A DNA stretch of 33,672 bases. Source: Acidimicrobiia bacterium. Lineage in GTDB: Bacteria > Actinomycetota > Acidimicrobiia > IMCC26256 > DASPTH01. The notes under the pieces were generated by a model, which made no database searches, was not told the DNA's origin, and was given only the letters and a program-made list of their open reading frames with translations. The first letter of the stretch is position 1. Each line of letters begins with the position of its first letter. Below are positions 19,457 to 26,521 of the stretch, piece by piece. The DNA lies in NCBI GenBank assembly GCA_040880805.1, contig JBBDHW010000055.1, positions 37,665 through 71,336 of the forward strand, read 5' to 3'. A program made the position numbers and the translations under genes.

Positions 19457-20116
19457 GTGGCCGAGATCCACGACGCTACCGAGGAGTACCTCGAAGCGAT
19501 CCTCGAGATCGAAGAAGAGGGCACCGTGCCGATCCGCGCGCGTCTCGTCGAGCGCCTCGGCCTCTCGGCGCCGGCCGTGTCGGAGACGGTCAACCGCCTC
19601 GTCGAGCACGGCTACGCGGAGTTGCTCGACGACCGCACGTTACGGCTCACGCCGAAGGGCCGCGCGGTGGCGGTCTCGATCGTGCGCCGCCACCGGCTCG
19701 CGGAACGGCTGCTCGTCGACATCATCGGGCTCGAATGGGAGAAGGTGCACCGCGAGGCGGATCGTTGGGAGCACGCGATCTCGGCCGACGTCGAGGAGAA
19801 GCTCGTCACGCTGCTCGGCGATCCGGCCACCTGTCCGCACGGAAACCCGATCCCGGGATCCACGCACAAGGTGGAAGGCGGCGTGTCCACACCCCTGTCG
19901 CAGTCGGCGCCCGGCCCGGTCGTCGTACGGCGCATCAGCGAGAAGATCGAGATCGACGACGGGGCCCTGGTATTCCTGGCGGAGGCCAAGCTCATCCCGG
20001 GATCGAACGCGGTCGTGATGGAGAGCGGTCCCGACGGTGTGCGCGTCGCGAGCGACTCCGGCGAGCAGCTCGTCCCGAAAGACGTCGCCCAACTCATGTG
20101 GGTGGTGCCTGCTTAG
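19457..20116 (+). CDS. DtxR/MntR-family metal-dependent transcriptional regulator
   Basis: 219-residue metalloregulator: N-terminal winged helix ('ATEEYLEAILEIEEEGTVPIRARLVERLGLSAPAVSETVNRLVEHGYAEL'), central metal-binding/dimerisation domain ('HRLAERLLVDIIGLEWEKVHREADRWEHAIS', and 'CPHGNPIPG'), and a C-terminal SH3-like/FeoA-type domain (about 145-219). With Fe(II) or Mn(II) such proteins repress transport genes. The start is set at GTG 19457 because AGGAG lies 5 bases upstream; a GTG at 19451 sits on the ribosome site itself. It is convergent with the ZIP gene, overlapping by 4 bases, and that gene has a DtxR-like box upstream, making it the obvious target. Confidence 0.93.
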   Translation: MAEIHDATEEYLEAILEIEEEGTVPIRARLVERLGLSAPAVSETVNRLVEHGYAELLDDRTLRLTPKGRAVAVSIVRRHRLAERLLVDIIGLEWEKVHREADRWEHAISADVEEKLVTLLGDPATCPHGNPIPGSTHKVEGGVSTPLSQSAPGPVVVRRISEKIEIDDGALVFLAEAKLIPGSNAVVMESGPDGVRVASDSGEQLVPKDVAQLMWVVPA

Positions 20117-20964
20117 AGTCCTGCGCCCACGAGCACGAGCTCGGTGCCCAGGCCGAAGAGCAGCCCGGCGAAGAGCCCCCACATGAGCTGCATGCGCCGG
20201 TCGAGCTTCACCGCGACCTGCATGAGCTGCACGATGACGTACAGGATCGAGCCGGCCGCGAGCGCGAGGAACATCATGTTGACGGTCTCGTTCACGAACG
20301 ACTGGCCGATGACGGTGCCGAGGAACGTGGGACCACCAGCGATCACGCCGAGCAACAGGAGATAGCCCCAGCTCGGCACTTCTCGATCGGCGGCCATGGG
20401 CGCGACGATCCCGAACCCCTCGGTTGCGTTGTGCACGCTGAAGCCGACGATCAGCAGCACGGCGAGGCTGATCGCGCCGGAGGCTGCCGACTGTCCGATG
20501 GCGAGGCCTTCGGCGAAGTTGTGCAGCCCGATGCCGATCGCGATGAAGAGCGCGAGGCGCTTCGCGGCCGACAGCATGTGTACCCGGCGGGCTACGCCGA
20601 ACTCGCCCACCGACGCGGCACCCGGGCCGATGCTCTCGCGCCGTGCGCGTCCCGCCATCCACCGCTCGTAGTACACGAGGCTCAGCAGCCCGACGCCCAG
20701 AGCAACGGTGAACAAGATGGACTTGCCGACGAATTCGCCCCAGGTGCCGCCCGACTCCACGGTGACCTTCTCGAGCGAGTGCTCGACGGGCGTGAATGCG
20801 TGCTCGACGGTCTCGACCAACAGGAACACCAGCACGCCGGCTGCGCCTGCGTTCAGGAACGCGGCGGCACCGGTGCTCACGTTGCGCAGCCGCCCGACGG
20901 GCAGCCCGAGGAGGATCGTGAGCCCGGCGATCGCGCCGAGCAGATAGATCTCGCCGGTCGACAT
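20113..20964 (-). CDS. ZIP family divalent metal transporter
   Basis: 283-residue membrane protein of the ZIP (ZRT/IRT-like) family, which moves Zn, Fe or Mn into the cytoplasm. About eight hydrophobic segments are visible. The paired transmembrane metal motifs are intact: 'HNFAEG' (148-153) and 'HNATEG' (178-183). The variable loop (about 102-130) is Arg/Ser-rich and contains one His rather than a His cluster. The ATG at 20964 follows AGGAGAGG. The start region is preceded by a DtxR/IdeR-like operator (20993-21011), and the gene end overlaps the DtxR-family gene by 4 bases. The metal is likely iron or manganese, judging by the regulator family. Confidence 0.92.
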   Translation of the reverse strand: MSTGEIYLLGAIAGLTILLGLPVGRLRNVSTGAAAFLNAGAAGVLVFLLVETVEHAFTPVEHSLEKVTVESGGTWGEFVGKSILFTVALGVGLLSLVYYERWMAGRARRESIGPGAASVGEFGVARRVHMLSAAKRLALFIAIGIGLHNFAEGLAIGQSAASGAISLAVLLIVGFSVHNATEGFGIVAPMAADREVPSWGYLLLLGVIAGGPTFLGTVIGQSFVNETVNMMFLALAAGSILYVIVQLMQVAVKLDRRMQLMWGLFAGLLFGLGTELVLVGAGL

Positions 20965-20977
20965 CTCCCGCGCCTCT

Positions 20978-21018
20978 CCTCTGGGCGGTTAGTAAGGGTA
21001 ACTTAACCTACCCAGAGG
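20978..21018. repeat. Inverted repeat enclosing the metal operator
   Basis: Arms CCTCTGGG (20978-20985) and CCCAGAGG (21011-21018) are perfect over 8 bp with a 25-base AT-richer centre that holds the DtxR-like box. In RNA it could act as a terminator for the moaD side or as a leader hairpin of the ZIP mRNA. Confidence 0.55.
20993..21011 (-). promoter_or_regulatory. DtxR/IdeR-like operator of the ZIP gene
   Basis: The minus-strand 19-mer GTAGGTTAAGTTACCCTTA matches the DtxR/IdeR consensus TTAGGTTAGSCTAACCTAA at 14 of 19 positions by hand count, including the whole TAGGTTA left half. It lies 28 bases upstream of the ZIP ATG in an otherwise GC-rich region. It fits repression of metal uptake by the neighbouring DtxR-family protein; MntR-type specificity is also possible. 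Confidence 0.65.
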
Positions 21019-21038
21019 GAGGCGTCAAGCCCGGACGG

Positions 21039-21314
21039 TCAGCCGCCGGCTACCGCGGGAACGATGCTGACGGTCTGACCCTCGGTGACCGGCGTGTCGA
21101 CGCCGTCGAGGAAGCGGATGTCCTCGTCGGCCACGAACACGTTCACGAAGCGTCGGAGTTGACCGCCGTCGTCGAACAGACGCTCCTTGAAGCCCGGATG
21201 CGCGGTTTCGAGCCCGGCGAGCACCGAAGCGACCGTGTCCCCGTCAGCGCTGACTTCGGACGCGCCGCCCGCGAGCTCGCGCAGTTGCGTGGGAATGCGA
21301 ACGGTGACGGCCAT
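21039..21314 (-). CDS. MoaD/ThiS-family sulfur carrier protein (CysO-like)
   Basis: 91-residue ubiquitin-like protein. 'MAVTVRIPTQLRELAGGASEV' gives the first hairpin, 'FVNVFVADEDIRFLDGVDTPVTEGQTVSIVPAVAGG' the C-terminal half, and the chain ends in the required Gly-Gly that is adenylated and converted to a thiocarboxylate. It resembles CysO of Mycobacterium, which feeds sulfur to a PLP enzyme in cysteine synthesis. No molybdopterin or thiamine genes are near. It starts 12 bases after the threonine synthase-like gene and is therefore under the same SAM riboswitch. Functional partnership with that PLP enzyme is inference; the partner E1-like enzyme and CysM/Mec are not in the window. Confidence 0.9.
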   Translation of the reverse strand: MAVTVRIPTQLRELAGGASEVSADGDTVASVLAGLETAHPGFKERLFDDGGQLRRFVNVFVADEDIRFLDGVDTPVTEGQTVSIVPAVAGG

Positions 21315-21326
21315 GAATACCTGCTT

Positions 21327-22568
21327 TCAGTCCTGCATCGTGTCGGGAGGGAACGCCTCGTGAAAGGCGTCGAGGGTCGGGGCGATGACCGCGGTGGGTT
21401 CGGCGCGGCCCACGACTGCGTCGAGGGTCTTCAGACCGTGGCCCGTGACGTAGACGACCACGCGCTCGTCGGGCCGCACGATGCCCTCCTGCGCGAGTCG
21501 CTTCAGCGTCGCGATCGTCACACCACCCGCGGTCTCGGCGAAAATTCCCTCGGTGCGCGCGAGCAGCAACATCGCGTCGACCACCTCTTCGTCGGACACC
21601 GCGGCGAGACCCCCGCCGGTTTGGCGCACCGCGTCGAGCGCGAAGTAGCCGTCGGCCGGGTTGCCGATCGCGAGTGACTTGGCGATGGTGTCCGGCTTGA
21701 CCGGCTTGATCGTGTCGGACTCTTCGAGCCACGCGGTCGCAACCGGCGAGCACCCTGCGGCCTGGGCGCCGGAGACGCGCAGCTGCGGTTCGGCGTCGAG
21801 CAACCCCACCGTGAACAGCTCGTCGAAGCCCTTGCGGATCTTCGTGAGGAGCGACCCGCTCGCGATGGGCACCACGATGTGGTCGGGGACCTCCCACCCC
21901 AGCTGCTCGGCGGTCTCGAACGCGAGCGTCTTCGAACCCTCTGCGTAGTACGTGCGCACGTTGACGTTCACGAACGCCCACGGGTAGGTACCGGCAAGCT
22001 CGGCGCACAACCGATTCACGGCGTCGTAGTTGCCGTCGATCGCGACGACGTTGCCGCCGTAGACGGCTGTCGCGACAACCTTCCCCTGTTCGAGATCCGC
22101 GGGGATGAACACGAAGCTGCGCAGGCCCGCGTGCGCGGCGTGCGCGGCGACCGCGTTGGCGAGGTTGCCGGTGGACGCGCATGCAGCCACCTTGAACCCG
22201 AACTCGAGCGCCTTCGACAGCGCGACCGAGGTGACGCGGTCCTTGAACGAGTTCGTGGGGTTCACCGTGTCGTTCTTCACCCACAGCTCGCCGAGGCCGA
22301 GCTCGGCCGCGAGGCGGTCCGCCCGCACGAGCGGGGTGAAGCCCGCCCCGAGGTCGACCGCCGGGTTGCGGTCGGTGGGGAGCAGGTCGGCGTAGCGCCA
22401 GATCGACAGCGGTCCGGCCGCGATCTTCTCGCGGCTCGTCGCGGCGGCAATCGCCTCGTAGTCGTAGGCCACCTCGAGGGGGCCGAAGCACCACTCGCAG
22501 GTGAAGATCGGGGCGATGTCGTACTCGCGACCGCACTCCCGACATCGCAGACCGTGTACGTGTGCCAT
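21327..22568 (-). CDS. thrC: Threonine synthase (or related fold-type II PLP lyase)
   Basis: 413-residue fold-type II PLP enzyme of the threonine synthase group, which by family converts O-phosphohomoserine to threonine. An N-terminal zinc-ribbon-like segment has Cys9, Cys12, Cys24 and Cys27. The PLP Lys is Lys109 in 'NPTNSFKDR', followed by 'ASTGNLANAVAAHAA' phosphate-binding and 'ETAGGVTIATLKRL' near the C-terminus. The ATG 22568 follows GGAGGAGG. Unusually for thrC, the leader holds a SAM-class riboswitch, no hom or thrB is adjacent, and the next gene encodes a sulfur carrier. From memory, thrC-moaD adjacency also exists in Streptomyces near groEL2. A role in homocysteine rather than threonine formation should be considered. 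Confidence 0.85.
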   Translation of the reverse strand: MAHVHGLRCRECGREYDIAPIFTCEWCFGPLEVAYDYEAIAAATSREKIAAGPLSIWRYADLLPTDRNPAVDLGAGFTPLVRADRLAAELGLGELWVKNDTVNPTNSFKDRVTSVALSKALEFGFKVAACASTGNLANAVAAHAAHAGLRSFVFIPADLEQGKVVATAVYGGNVVAIDGNYDAVNRLCAELAGTYPWAFVNVNVRTYYAEGSKTLAFETAEQLGWEVPDHIVVPIASGSLLTKIRKGFDELFTVGLLDAEPQLRVSGAQAAGCSPVATAWLEESDTIKPVKPDTIAKSLAIGNPADGYFALDAVRQTGGGLAAVSDEEVVDAMLLLARTEGIFAETAGGVTIATLKRLAQEGIVRPDERVVVYVTGHGLKTLDAVVGRAEPTAVIAPTLDAFHEAFPPDTMQD

Positions 22569-22658
22569 GGGCTTGGTCCTCCTCCTCGGCCGGCACTGGT
22601 ACTCCGGCGTTTCTCGACGCGCTCTCGAGCGCCTCGAGCGGAAGACCGCTCTCTGGCT

Positions 22659-22770
22659 GCTCATCGCTCAGGCATTGGCACCTTGCTCTCCCCATAGGGC
22701 GCTGCCCCTTGGGATGAAGCTGGTTGCCGCGGCGTCGTCGGGCCTGTCCCTCGGCCGCTCTGGATGAGCG
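22659..22770 (-). ncRNA. SAM-I/SAM-IV clan riboswitch aptamer
   Basis: The minus-strand leader of the threonine synthase-like gene carries the SAM-clan core. P1 is GCUCAUC (22769-22763) pairing with GAUGAGC (22665-22659). Between them are the kink-turn GAGGGA, the GGCCC segment, GGCAACC and the joining/P3 strand AAGGUGCCAAUGCC, in the right order. The usual P4 arm of SAM-I seems missing or very short, and a hairpin AGCGG-UCUU-CCGCU follows P1 (about 22637-22650), as in SAM-IV-type members. A 90-base expression platform then leads to the GGAGGAGG site; a GCGCUC/GAGCGC hairpin (22621-22634) could be part of the switch. In a high-GC actinobacterium control is probably at translation. Confidence 0.9.
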
Positions 22771-22860
22771 CGTTATTGGGTGCCGACGATACCACCCGGA
22801 TCCAACCACCCTCCGCGCGCACCGCGCGACAGCCCTGTTCCCAAGACGACCGGAGACCTC

Positions 22861-22866
22861 TACGAT
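22861..22866 (+). promoter_or_regulatory. -10 element of gpgS, probable leaderless start
   Basis: TACGAT ends 8 bases before the gpgS ATG (22874), so transcription should start at or next to the A of the ATG. There is no ribosome-binding site at usual distance, which fits a leaderless mRNA as is common in actinobacteria. No clear -35 is visible. Confidence 0.5.
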
Positions 22867-22873
22867 TTCCGAC

Positions 22874-23776
22874 ATGCGTACGGCTCCGAACCTACGTTCG
22901 CTCGTGAGAGCGAAGGCCGGTGCGGTCGTGTCGGTCTGCCTCCCCGCGCGCGACGAGGAGGCCACGATCGGGCCGATCGTCGCCTCCGTTCGTCAGCACC
23001 TGGTCGACGACGCCCATCTCGTCGACGAGGTGGTGGTGATCGACGACGGGTCCATCGACGCGACGGCAAAGGTCGCACGCGCCGAGGGCGCCCTCGTCCT
23101 CGCGACCGACGAGATCCTGCCCGACGTGCCACCAGGATCGGGCAAGGGCAACGCCCTCTGGCTGTCACTGTACGCCTGCGACGGCGACATCATCTGCTGG
23201 CTCGACGCCGACATCCGGAACTTCGGTCCCCACTTCGTCACCCGGTTGTTGGCGCCGATGCTCATGGACCCCGCGATCGGCTACGTAAAGGGCTACTACC
23301 GCCGCCCGATCTGCGGGGAGGCGACCGGCGGCGGCCGGGTCACCGAGCTCATGGCGAGGCCGCTGCTGTCGTCGCTCTTCCCCCACCTCACGCAATTCGT
23401 ACAGCCACTGGCGGGCGAATACGCGGGACGGCGCGAACTGCTGGAGGCGGTCCCGTTCGTCGAGGGTTACGGAGTGGAGATCGGGCTGCTCGTCGACCTC
23501 GTCGCGCGCTTCGGGCTCGACGCGGTCACACAAGTCGACCTCGACGTGCGAGAGCACCGCAACCGCCCGCTCGACGAGCTCGGTCCTCAGGCCATGGCGG
23601 TGCTGGTCACCGGGCTGCGTCGCGCCGGCGTACCGGTCGACCGGCGGCTCGCCGAGCTGATCCGTTTCGACGACAGCCGCGACATCGAGCGGGTGGCCGT
23701 CGAGATCCGCGAGCGCCCGCCGATGATCACGGTGCCCGCATACCTGGCGAAGTTCGGCCGCGAGCTGAGCGCCTGA
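22874..23776 (+). CDS. gpgS: Glucosyl-3-phosphoglycerate synthase
   Basis: 300-residue GT81-family glycosyltransferase that joins glucose from a sugar nucleotide to 3-phosphoglycerate, the first step to glucosylglycerate and, in mycobacteria, methylglucose lipopolysaccharide. Motifs: 'VSVCLPARDEEATIG' (about 17-31), 'VVVIDDGSIDAT', the DxD-type 'CWLDADIRN' (about 111-119), 'VKGYYRRP' and 'EGYGVEIGLLVD', all typical of GpgS. It starts at ATG 22874 (the preceding frame overlaps the riboswitch region). It is divergent from thrC and heads a stretch of glycerate and trehalose genes; glycerate kinase nearby could supply phosphoglycerate. A phosphatase for the product (GpgP) is not obvious here, although OtsB is of the HAD type. 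Confidence 0.92.
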   Translation: MRTAPNLRSLVRAKAGAVVSVCLPARDEEATIGPIVASVRQHLVDDAHLVDEVVVIDDGSIDATAKVARAEGALVLATDEILPDVPPGSGKGNALWLSLYACDGDIICWLDADIRNFGPHFVTRLLAPMLMDPAIGYVKGYYRRPICGEATGGGRVTELMARPLLSSLFPHLTQFVQPLAGEYAGRRELLEAVPFVEGYGVEIGLLVDLVARFGLDAVTQVDLDVREHRNRPLDELGPQAMAVLVTGLRRAGVPVDRRLAELIRFDDSRDIERVAVEIRERPPMITVPAYLAKFGRELSA

Positions 23777-23872
23777 CTATTCGCTCGCTCTCTGCGAGCC
23801 CGGGATACCCGACTCGCGGCCGTTCGCTCACTGGCGAGCGCCTGCGGCGCCGCGTGCGCCAGACTGTCGAGA
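23777..23872. other. Intergenic gap with two GCTCGC-type hairpins
   Basis: Between gpgS and the DUF1330 gene lie GCTCGC-TCTCT-GCGAGC (23783-23799) and a second, imperfect CGCTC/GAGCG element around 23826-23842. They resemble the palindrome at 6-23 and may end the gpgS transcript or belong to a dispersed palindromic family. Confidence 0.4.
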
Positions 23873-24163
23873 GTGACTGCGTATGTGTTGGTAGACGTCG
23901 ACGTCACCGACGCGGAGCAGTACGACCGCTACCGGCCGCTCGCGGCGGCGAGCGTCGAGCAGCACGGCGGTCGCTACCTCGCGCGCGGTGGCGCGTCCGA
24001 AGTGCTCGAAGGAGACCGCGTCCCGAACCGGCTGGTCGTGCTCGAGTTCCCCGACGCCGACACGGCGCGCCGCTGGTACCACTCGCCGGAGTACACCGAG
24101 GCCAAGGTCACTCGCGACGGCGCCGCGACCGGCAGTTTCATCCTCGTCGAAGGCGTCGAGTAG
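23873..24163 (+). CDS. DUF1330 family protein
   Basis: 96-residue single-domain protein of the DUF1330 family (dimeric ferredoxin-like alpha/beta barrel). The pattern 'MTAYVLVDVDVTDAEQYDRYRPLAAASVEQHGGRYLARGG' followed by 'LVVLEFPDADTARRWYHSPEYTEAK' and a final strand 'GSFILVEGV' is diagnostic. The biochemical role is unknown; related folds act in quinone oxidation or aromatic degradation. The GTG at 23873 is the only start before the conserved N-terminal strand. It is convergent with glycerate kinase, 4 bases apart. Confidence 0.9.
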   Translation: MTAYVLVDVDVTDAEQYDRYRPLAAASVEQHGGRYLARGGASEVLEGDRVPNRLVVLEFPDADTARRWYHSPEYTEAKVTRDGAATGSFILVEGVE

Positions 24164-24167
24164 GAGC

Positions 24168-25196
24168 TCACGAGCCCAGCACGGCGCGCGCCGCTTCGAG
24201 CGCCGCCTCCTCCACGAGCGTCGCCGCACGCGAGAAGGCCTCGCCCCCCTGCCACACGCGGTCGGTCAACGCCAGCACCTGCACCCCCGCACGCACCGCA
24301 AGCTCCTCGCGCGCCTCGGGTGTGACCTGCCCGGCAATCACGACGACGTGCGGAACGCCGGCGTCGGCTGCCCAGTCGAGCACGCCGCCGACGGTCTTGC
24401 CGTCGAAGCTCGTCACGTCGAGCTTTCCTTCACCGGTCACCACCAGTTCGACGTCGTCGAGCGCGTCTTCGAGGCCGGCGGCATCCGCGACCACGTCGAA
24501 GCCGGGCTCGAGCTCGGCGCCGATCGCCGCGAGTCCGCCGGCCAGACCACCCGCCGCGCCTCCGCCGACGAGCTCACGCACATCGACGCCCGTGCGCGCT
24601 TCGTATTCCTCGGCGAGGCGGGCGAGCCGGCGCGTCAGCAGCGCGACCTGCGCTTCGGTCGCGCCCTTCTGCGGGCCGAACACGCGCGCCGCGTCGAGGA
24701 AGCGTGTCACCACGTCGCACGCCACCGTGACCGGGACCGCACCCGTCGACCAGCCGAGCGTCTCGACCGCGGCAAGTCCGCCGTCGGTGGTCGCGCTTCC
24801 ACCGACACCGACGACGACGCGTCGCGCCCCGCTGCGAAGCGCCACCGCGATGAGCTCGCCGGTACCGCGGGTGGACGCGCGGAGCGGGTCGTTACGACCG
24901 TCGACGAGTGCGAGTCCGCTCGCGCGGGCCATCTCCACGACTGCGACTCCGCCCGGAAGCAGGCCCCACTCGGCCTCGACCCGATCGCCGAGCGGACCGG
25001 TGACGATCGCGGTGCGCCGCGACCCGCCGCGAGCCGCGAGCAGCGCGTCGAGCGTGCCGTCGCCGCCGTCGGCGAGTGGCAACTCCCGGATCTCGTCGAA
25101 GCCGGCCGCGCGCAGCCCCGCAGCCATCGCCGCCGCCGCCTGCGCGGCGGTGAGCGTCCCGTGGAACTTGTCTGGGCACACCAATGCTGTACGCAT
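24168..25196 (-). CDS. Glycerate kinase (GlxK type)
   Basis: 342-residue glycerate kinase of the GlxK/GarK family, phosphorylating D-glycerate to 2- or 3-phosphoglycerate with ATP. Family motifs: 'CPDKFHGTLTA' (about 7-17), 'PLADGGDGT' (about 40-48), 'GVGGSATTDGG' (about 125-135), and 'VTGEGKLDVTSFDGKTVGGV'. The ATG 25196 fits the family N-terminus; the frame extends upstream into the treT leader without a site. Position beside gpgS suggests recycling of glycerate from glucosylglycerate or supply of phosphoglycerate, but general glyoxylate/glycerate metabolism is equally possible. It is divergent from treT. Confidence 0.92.
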   Translation of the reverse strand: MRTALVCPDKFHGTLTAAQAAAAMAAGLRAAGFDEIRELPLADGGDGTLDALLAARGGSRRTAIVTGPLGDRVEAEWGLLPGGVAVVEMARASGLALVDGRNDPLRASTRGTGELIAVALRSGARRVVVGVGGSATTDGGLAAVETLGWSTGAVPVTVACDVVTRFLDAARVFGPQKGATEAQVALLTRRLARLAEEYEARTGVDVRELVGGGAAGGLAGGLAAIGAELEPGFDVVADAAGLEDALDDVELVVTGEGKLDVTSFDGKTVGGVLDWAADAGVPHVVVIAGQVTPEAREELAVRAGVQVLALTDRVWQGGEAFSRAATLVEEAALEAARAVLGS

Positions 25197-25267
25197 CAGT
25201 CGATAGATTGACCCACGGACCAGTCCGGCGCCCCCCGCCGCCTCCATGTCCCCGACGGGAGTGCTTC

Positions 25268-26521
25268 TTGCTCGATCGCGTCCCCCTCCTCGAGAAGCAG
25301 CTCGCCGACTACGCCGGCGTGGTAGGGGTCGAGGTCGTCGACCGGATCCAGCGGCTCGCCGAGCCGCTCCGAGGAGCCAAGGTCCTCCACCTCAACGCCA
25401 CGGCATACGGCGGTGGCGTCGCCGAGCTGCTGGCGACGCACGTACCGCTGCTCCGGAGCGTCGGGATCGACGCCGACTGGCAGGTCATGCAGGGAAGCGA
25501 CCAGTTCTTCGGCATCACCAAGAGCGTGCACAACGCGCTCCAGGGCGCGGACCTCGATTGGACCCCGGAGATGCAGAAGGCCTACGTCGAGAAGATCCTC
25601 GACAACGCGCTGCTCTTCGACGGCCATTACGACTTCGTGGTGGTGCACGACCCGCAGCCTGCGGCGATCCTCAGCCTCCTCCGCGACCGGTTCGGTTCGA
25701 AGTTGCACGATGCGCGTTGGGTGTGGCGATGCCACATCGACCTCACCGACGCGAACCCGAAAGTGTGGGAGTTCTTCCGCCCCTTCGTGGAGCAGTACGA
25801 CGCGTCGGTCTGGACCATGTCGGAGTTCGTGCCGGCATCGCTCGAGATGCCCCGCATCGTGCAGGCACCACCGTGTATCGACCCGCTCTCGGTGAAGAAC
25901 CTCGAACTGGCGATGCCGTTCTGTCAGGAGCTCACCCGCCAGTACGGCGTCGACGTGCACCGGCCCATCGTGTGCCAGGTGAGCCGGTTCGACCCCTGGA
26001 AGGACCCGGTCGGTGTCATCGAGGCGTTCCGGATCGTGCGCGAGAAGGTCCCCGACGCGCAGCTCGTGCTTGCAGGATCGATGGCCACCGACGATCCCGA
26101 AGGCTTTCGCGTGTGGGAGGAGACCGAGGCAGCACGCGCGGGCGATCGCGACATCTTCCTCCTCTCGAACCTGCATCAGGTGGGTTCGGTACAGATCAAC
26201 GCGTTCCAGCGCGTCGCCAATGTCGTCGTGCAGAAGTCGCTGCGTGAGGGCTTCGGCCTCACCGTGAGCGAAGCCCTCTGGAAGGGGCGGCCGGTCGTCG
26301 GCGGCCGCGCCGGCGGGATCAAGCTGCAGATCCTCGACGGCTACGACGGCTATCTCGTCGATTCGATCGACGAGTGCGCGCGCCGCACCATCGATCTCCT
26401 CGCCGATCCCGTCGGCGCCGACGCGCTCGGCACACAAGGACGCGAACACGTGCGCAACAACTTCCTCTCGACGCGCGAGCTCGAAGACTGGCTGCGGCTG
26501 TTCACGGAACTACGCGCGTGA
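25268..26521 (+). CDS. treT: Trehalose synthase TreT-like GT4 glycosyltransferase
   Basis: 417-residue GT-B glycosyltransferase closely patterned on archaeal/thermophile TreT, which makes trehalose directly from a nucleoside diphosphate-glucose and glucose. Diagnostic pieces are 'HLNATAYGGGVAELL' (about 41-55), 'WRCHIDLTDANPKVWEFF' (153-170), 'QVSRFDPWKDPVGVIEAF' and the GT4 nucleotide motif 'SLREGFGLTVSEALWKGRPVVG'. A TTG at 25268 is chosen because GGGAG lies 6 bases upstream and the family N-terminus follows at once; the ATG at 25184 overlaps the divergent glycerate kinase start. The stop overlaps the GT20 start (GTGA). NDP-glucose preference cannot be told. Confidence 0.85.
   Translation: MLDRVPLLEKQLADYAGVVGVEVVDRIQRLAEPLRGAKVLHLNATAYGGGVAELLATHVPLLRSVGIDADWQVMQGSDQFFGITKSVHNALQGADLDWTPEMQKAYVEKILDNALLFDGHYDFVVVHDPQPAAILSLLRDRFGSKLHDARWVWRCHIDLTDANPKVWEFFRPFVEQYDASVWTMSEFVPASLEMPRIVQAPPCIDPLSVKNLELAMPFCQELTRQYGVDVHRPIVCQVSRFDPWKDPVGVIEAFRIVREKVPDAQLVLAGSMATDDPEGFRVWEETEAARAGDRDIFLLSNLHQVGSVQINAFQRVANVVVQKSLREGFGLTVSEALWKGRPVVGGRAGGIKLQILDGYDGYLVDSIDECARRTIDLLADPVGADALGTQGREHVRNNFLSTRELEDWLRLFTELRA

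Larger units (their letters stand above)
22569..22873. other. Divergent intergenic region between thrC and gpgS
   Basis: This 305-base gap holds, on the minus strand, the SAM riboswitch and its expression platform (22569-22770). On the plus strand it holds the gpgS promoter with a TACGAT -10 at 22861-22866. The segment 22771-22860 is slightly AT-richer around 'aataac' and must contain the riboswitch promoter. No further gene is seen. Confidence 0.7.

Noticed and set aside
21244-22965. 573-codon minus-strand frame overlapping thrC
   Set aside because: It is out of frame with the clear threonine synthase reading and covers the riboswitch; no domain.
22780-25206. 808-codon plus-strand open frame across gpgS and the glycerate kinase region
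   Set aside because: It spans three real genes in other frames or strands; the product is Arg/Ser-rich without motifs.
25184-25267. ATG 25184 as the start of treT
   Set aside because: It would overlap the glycerate kinase start and add a Pro/Cys-rich stretch not seen in the family; the TTG at 25268 has a good site.
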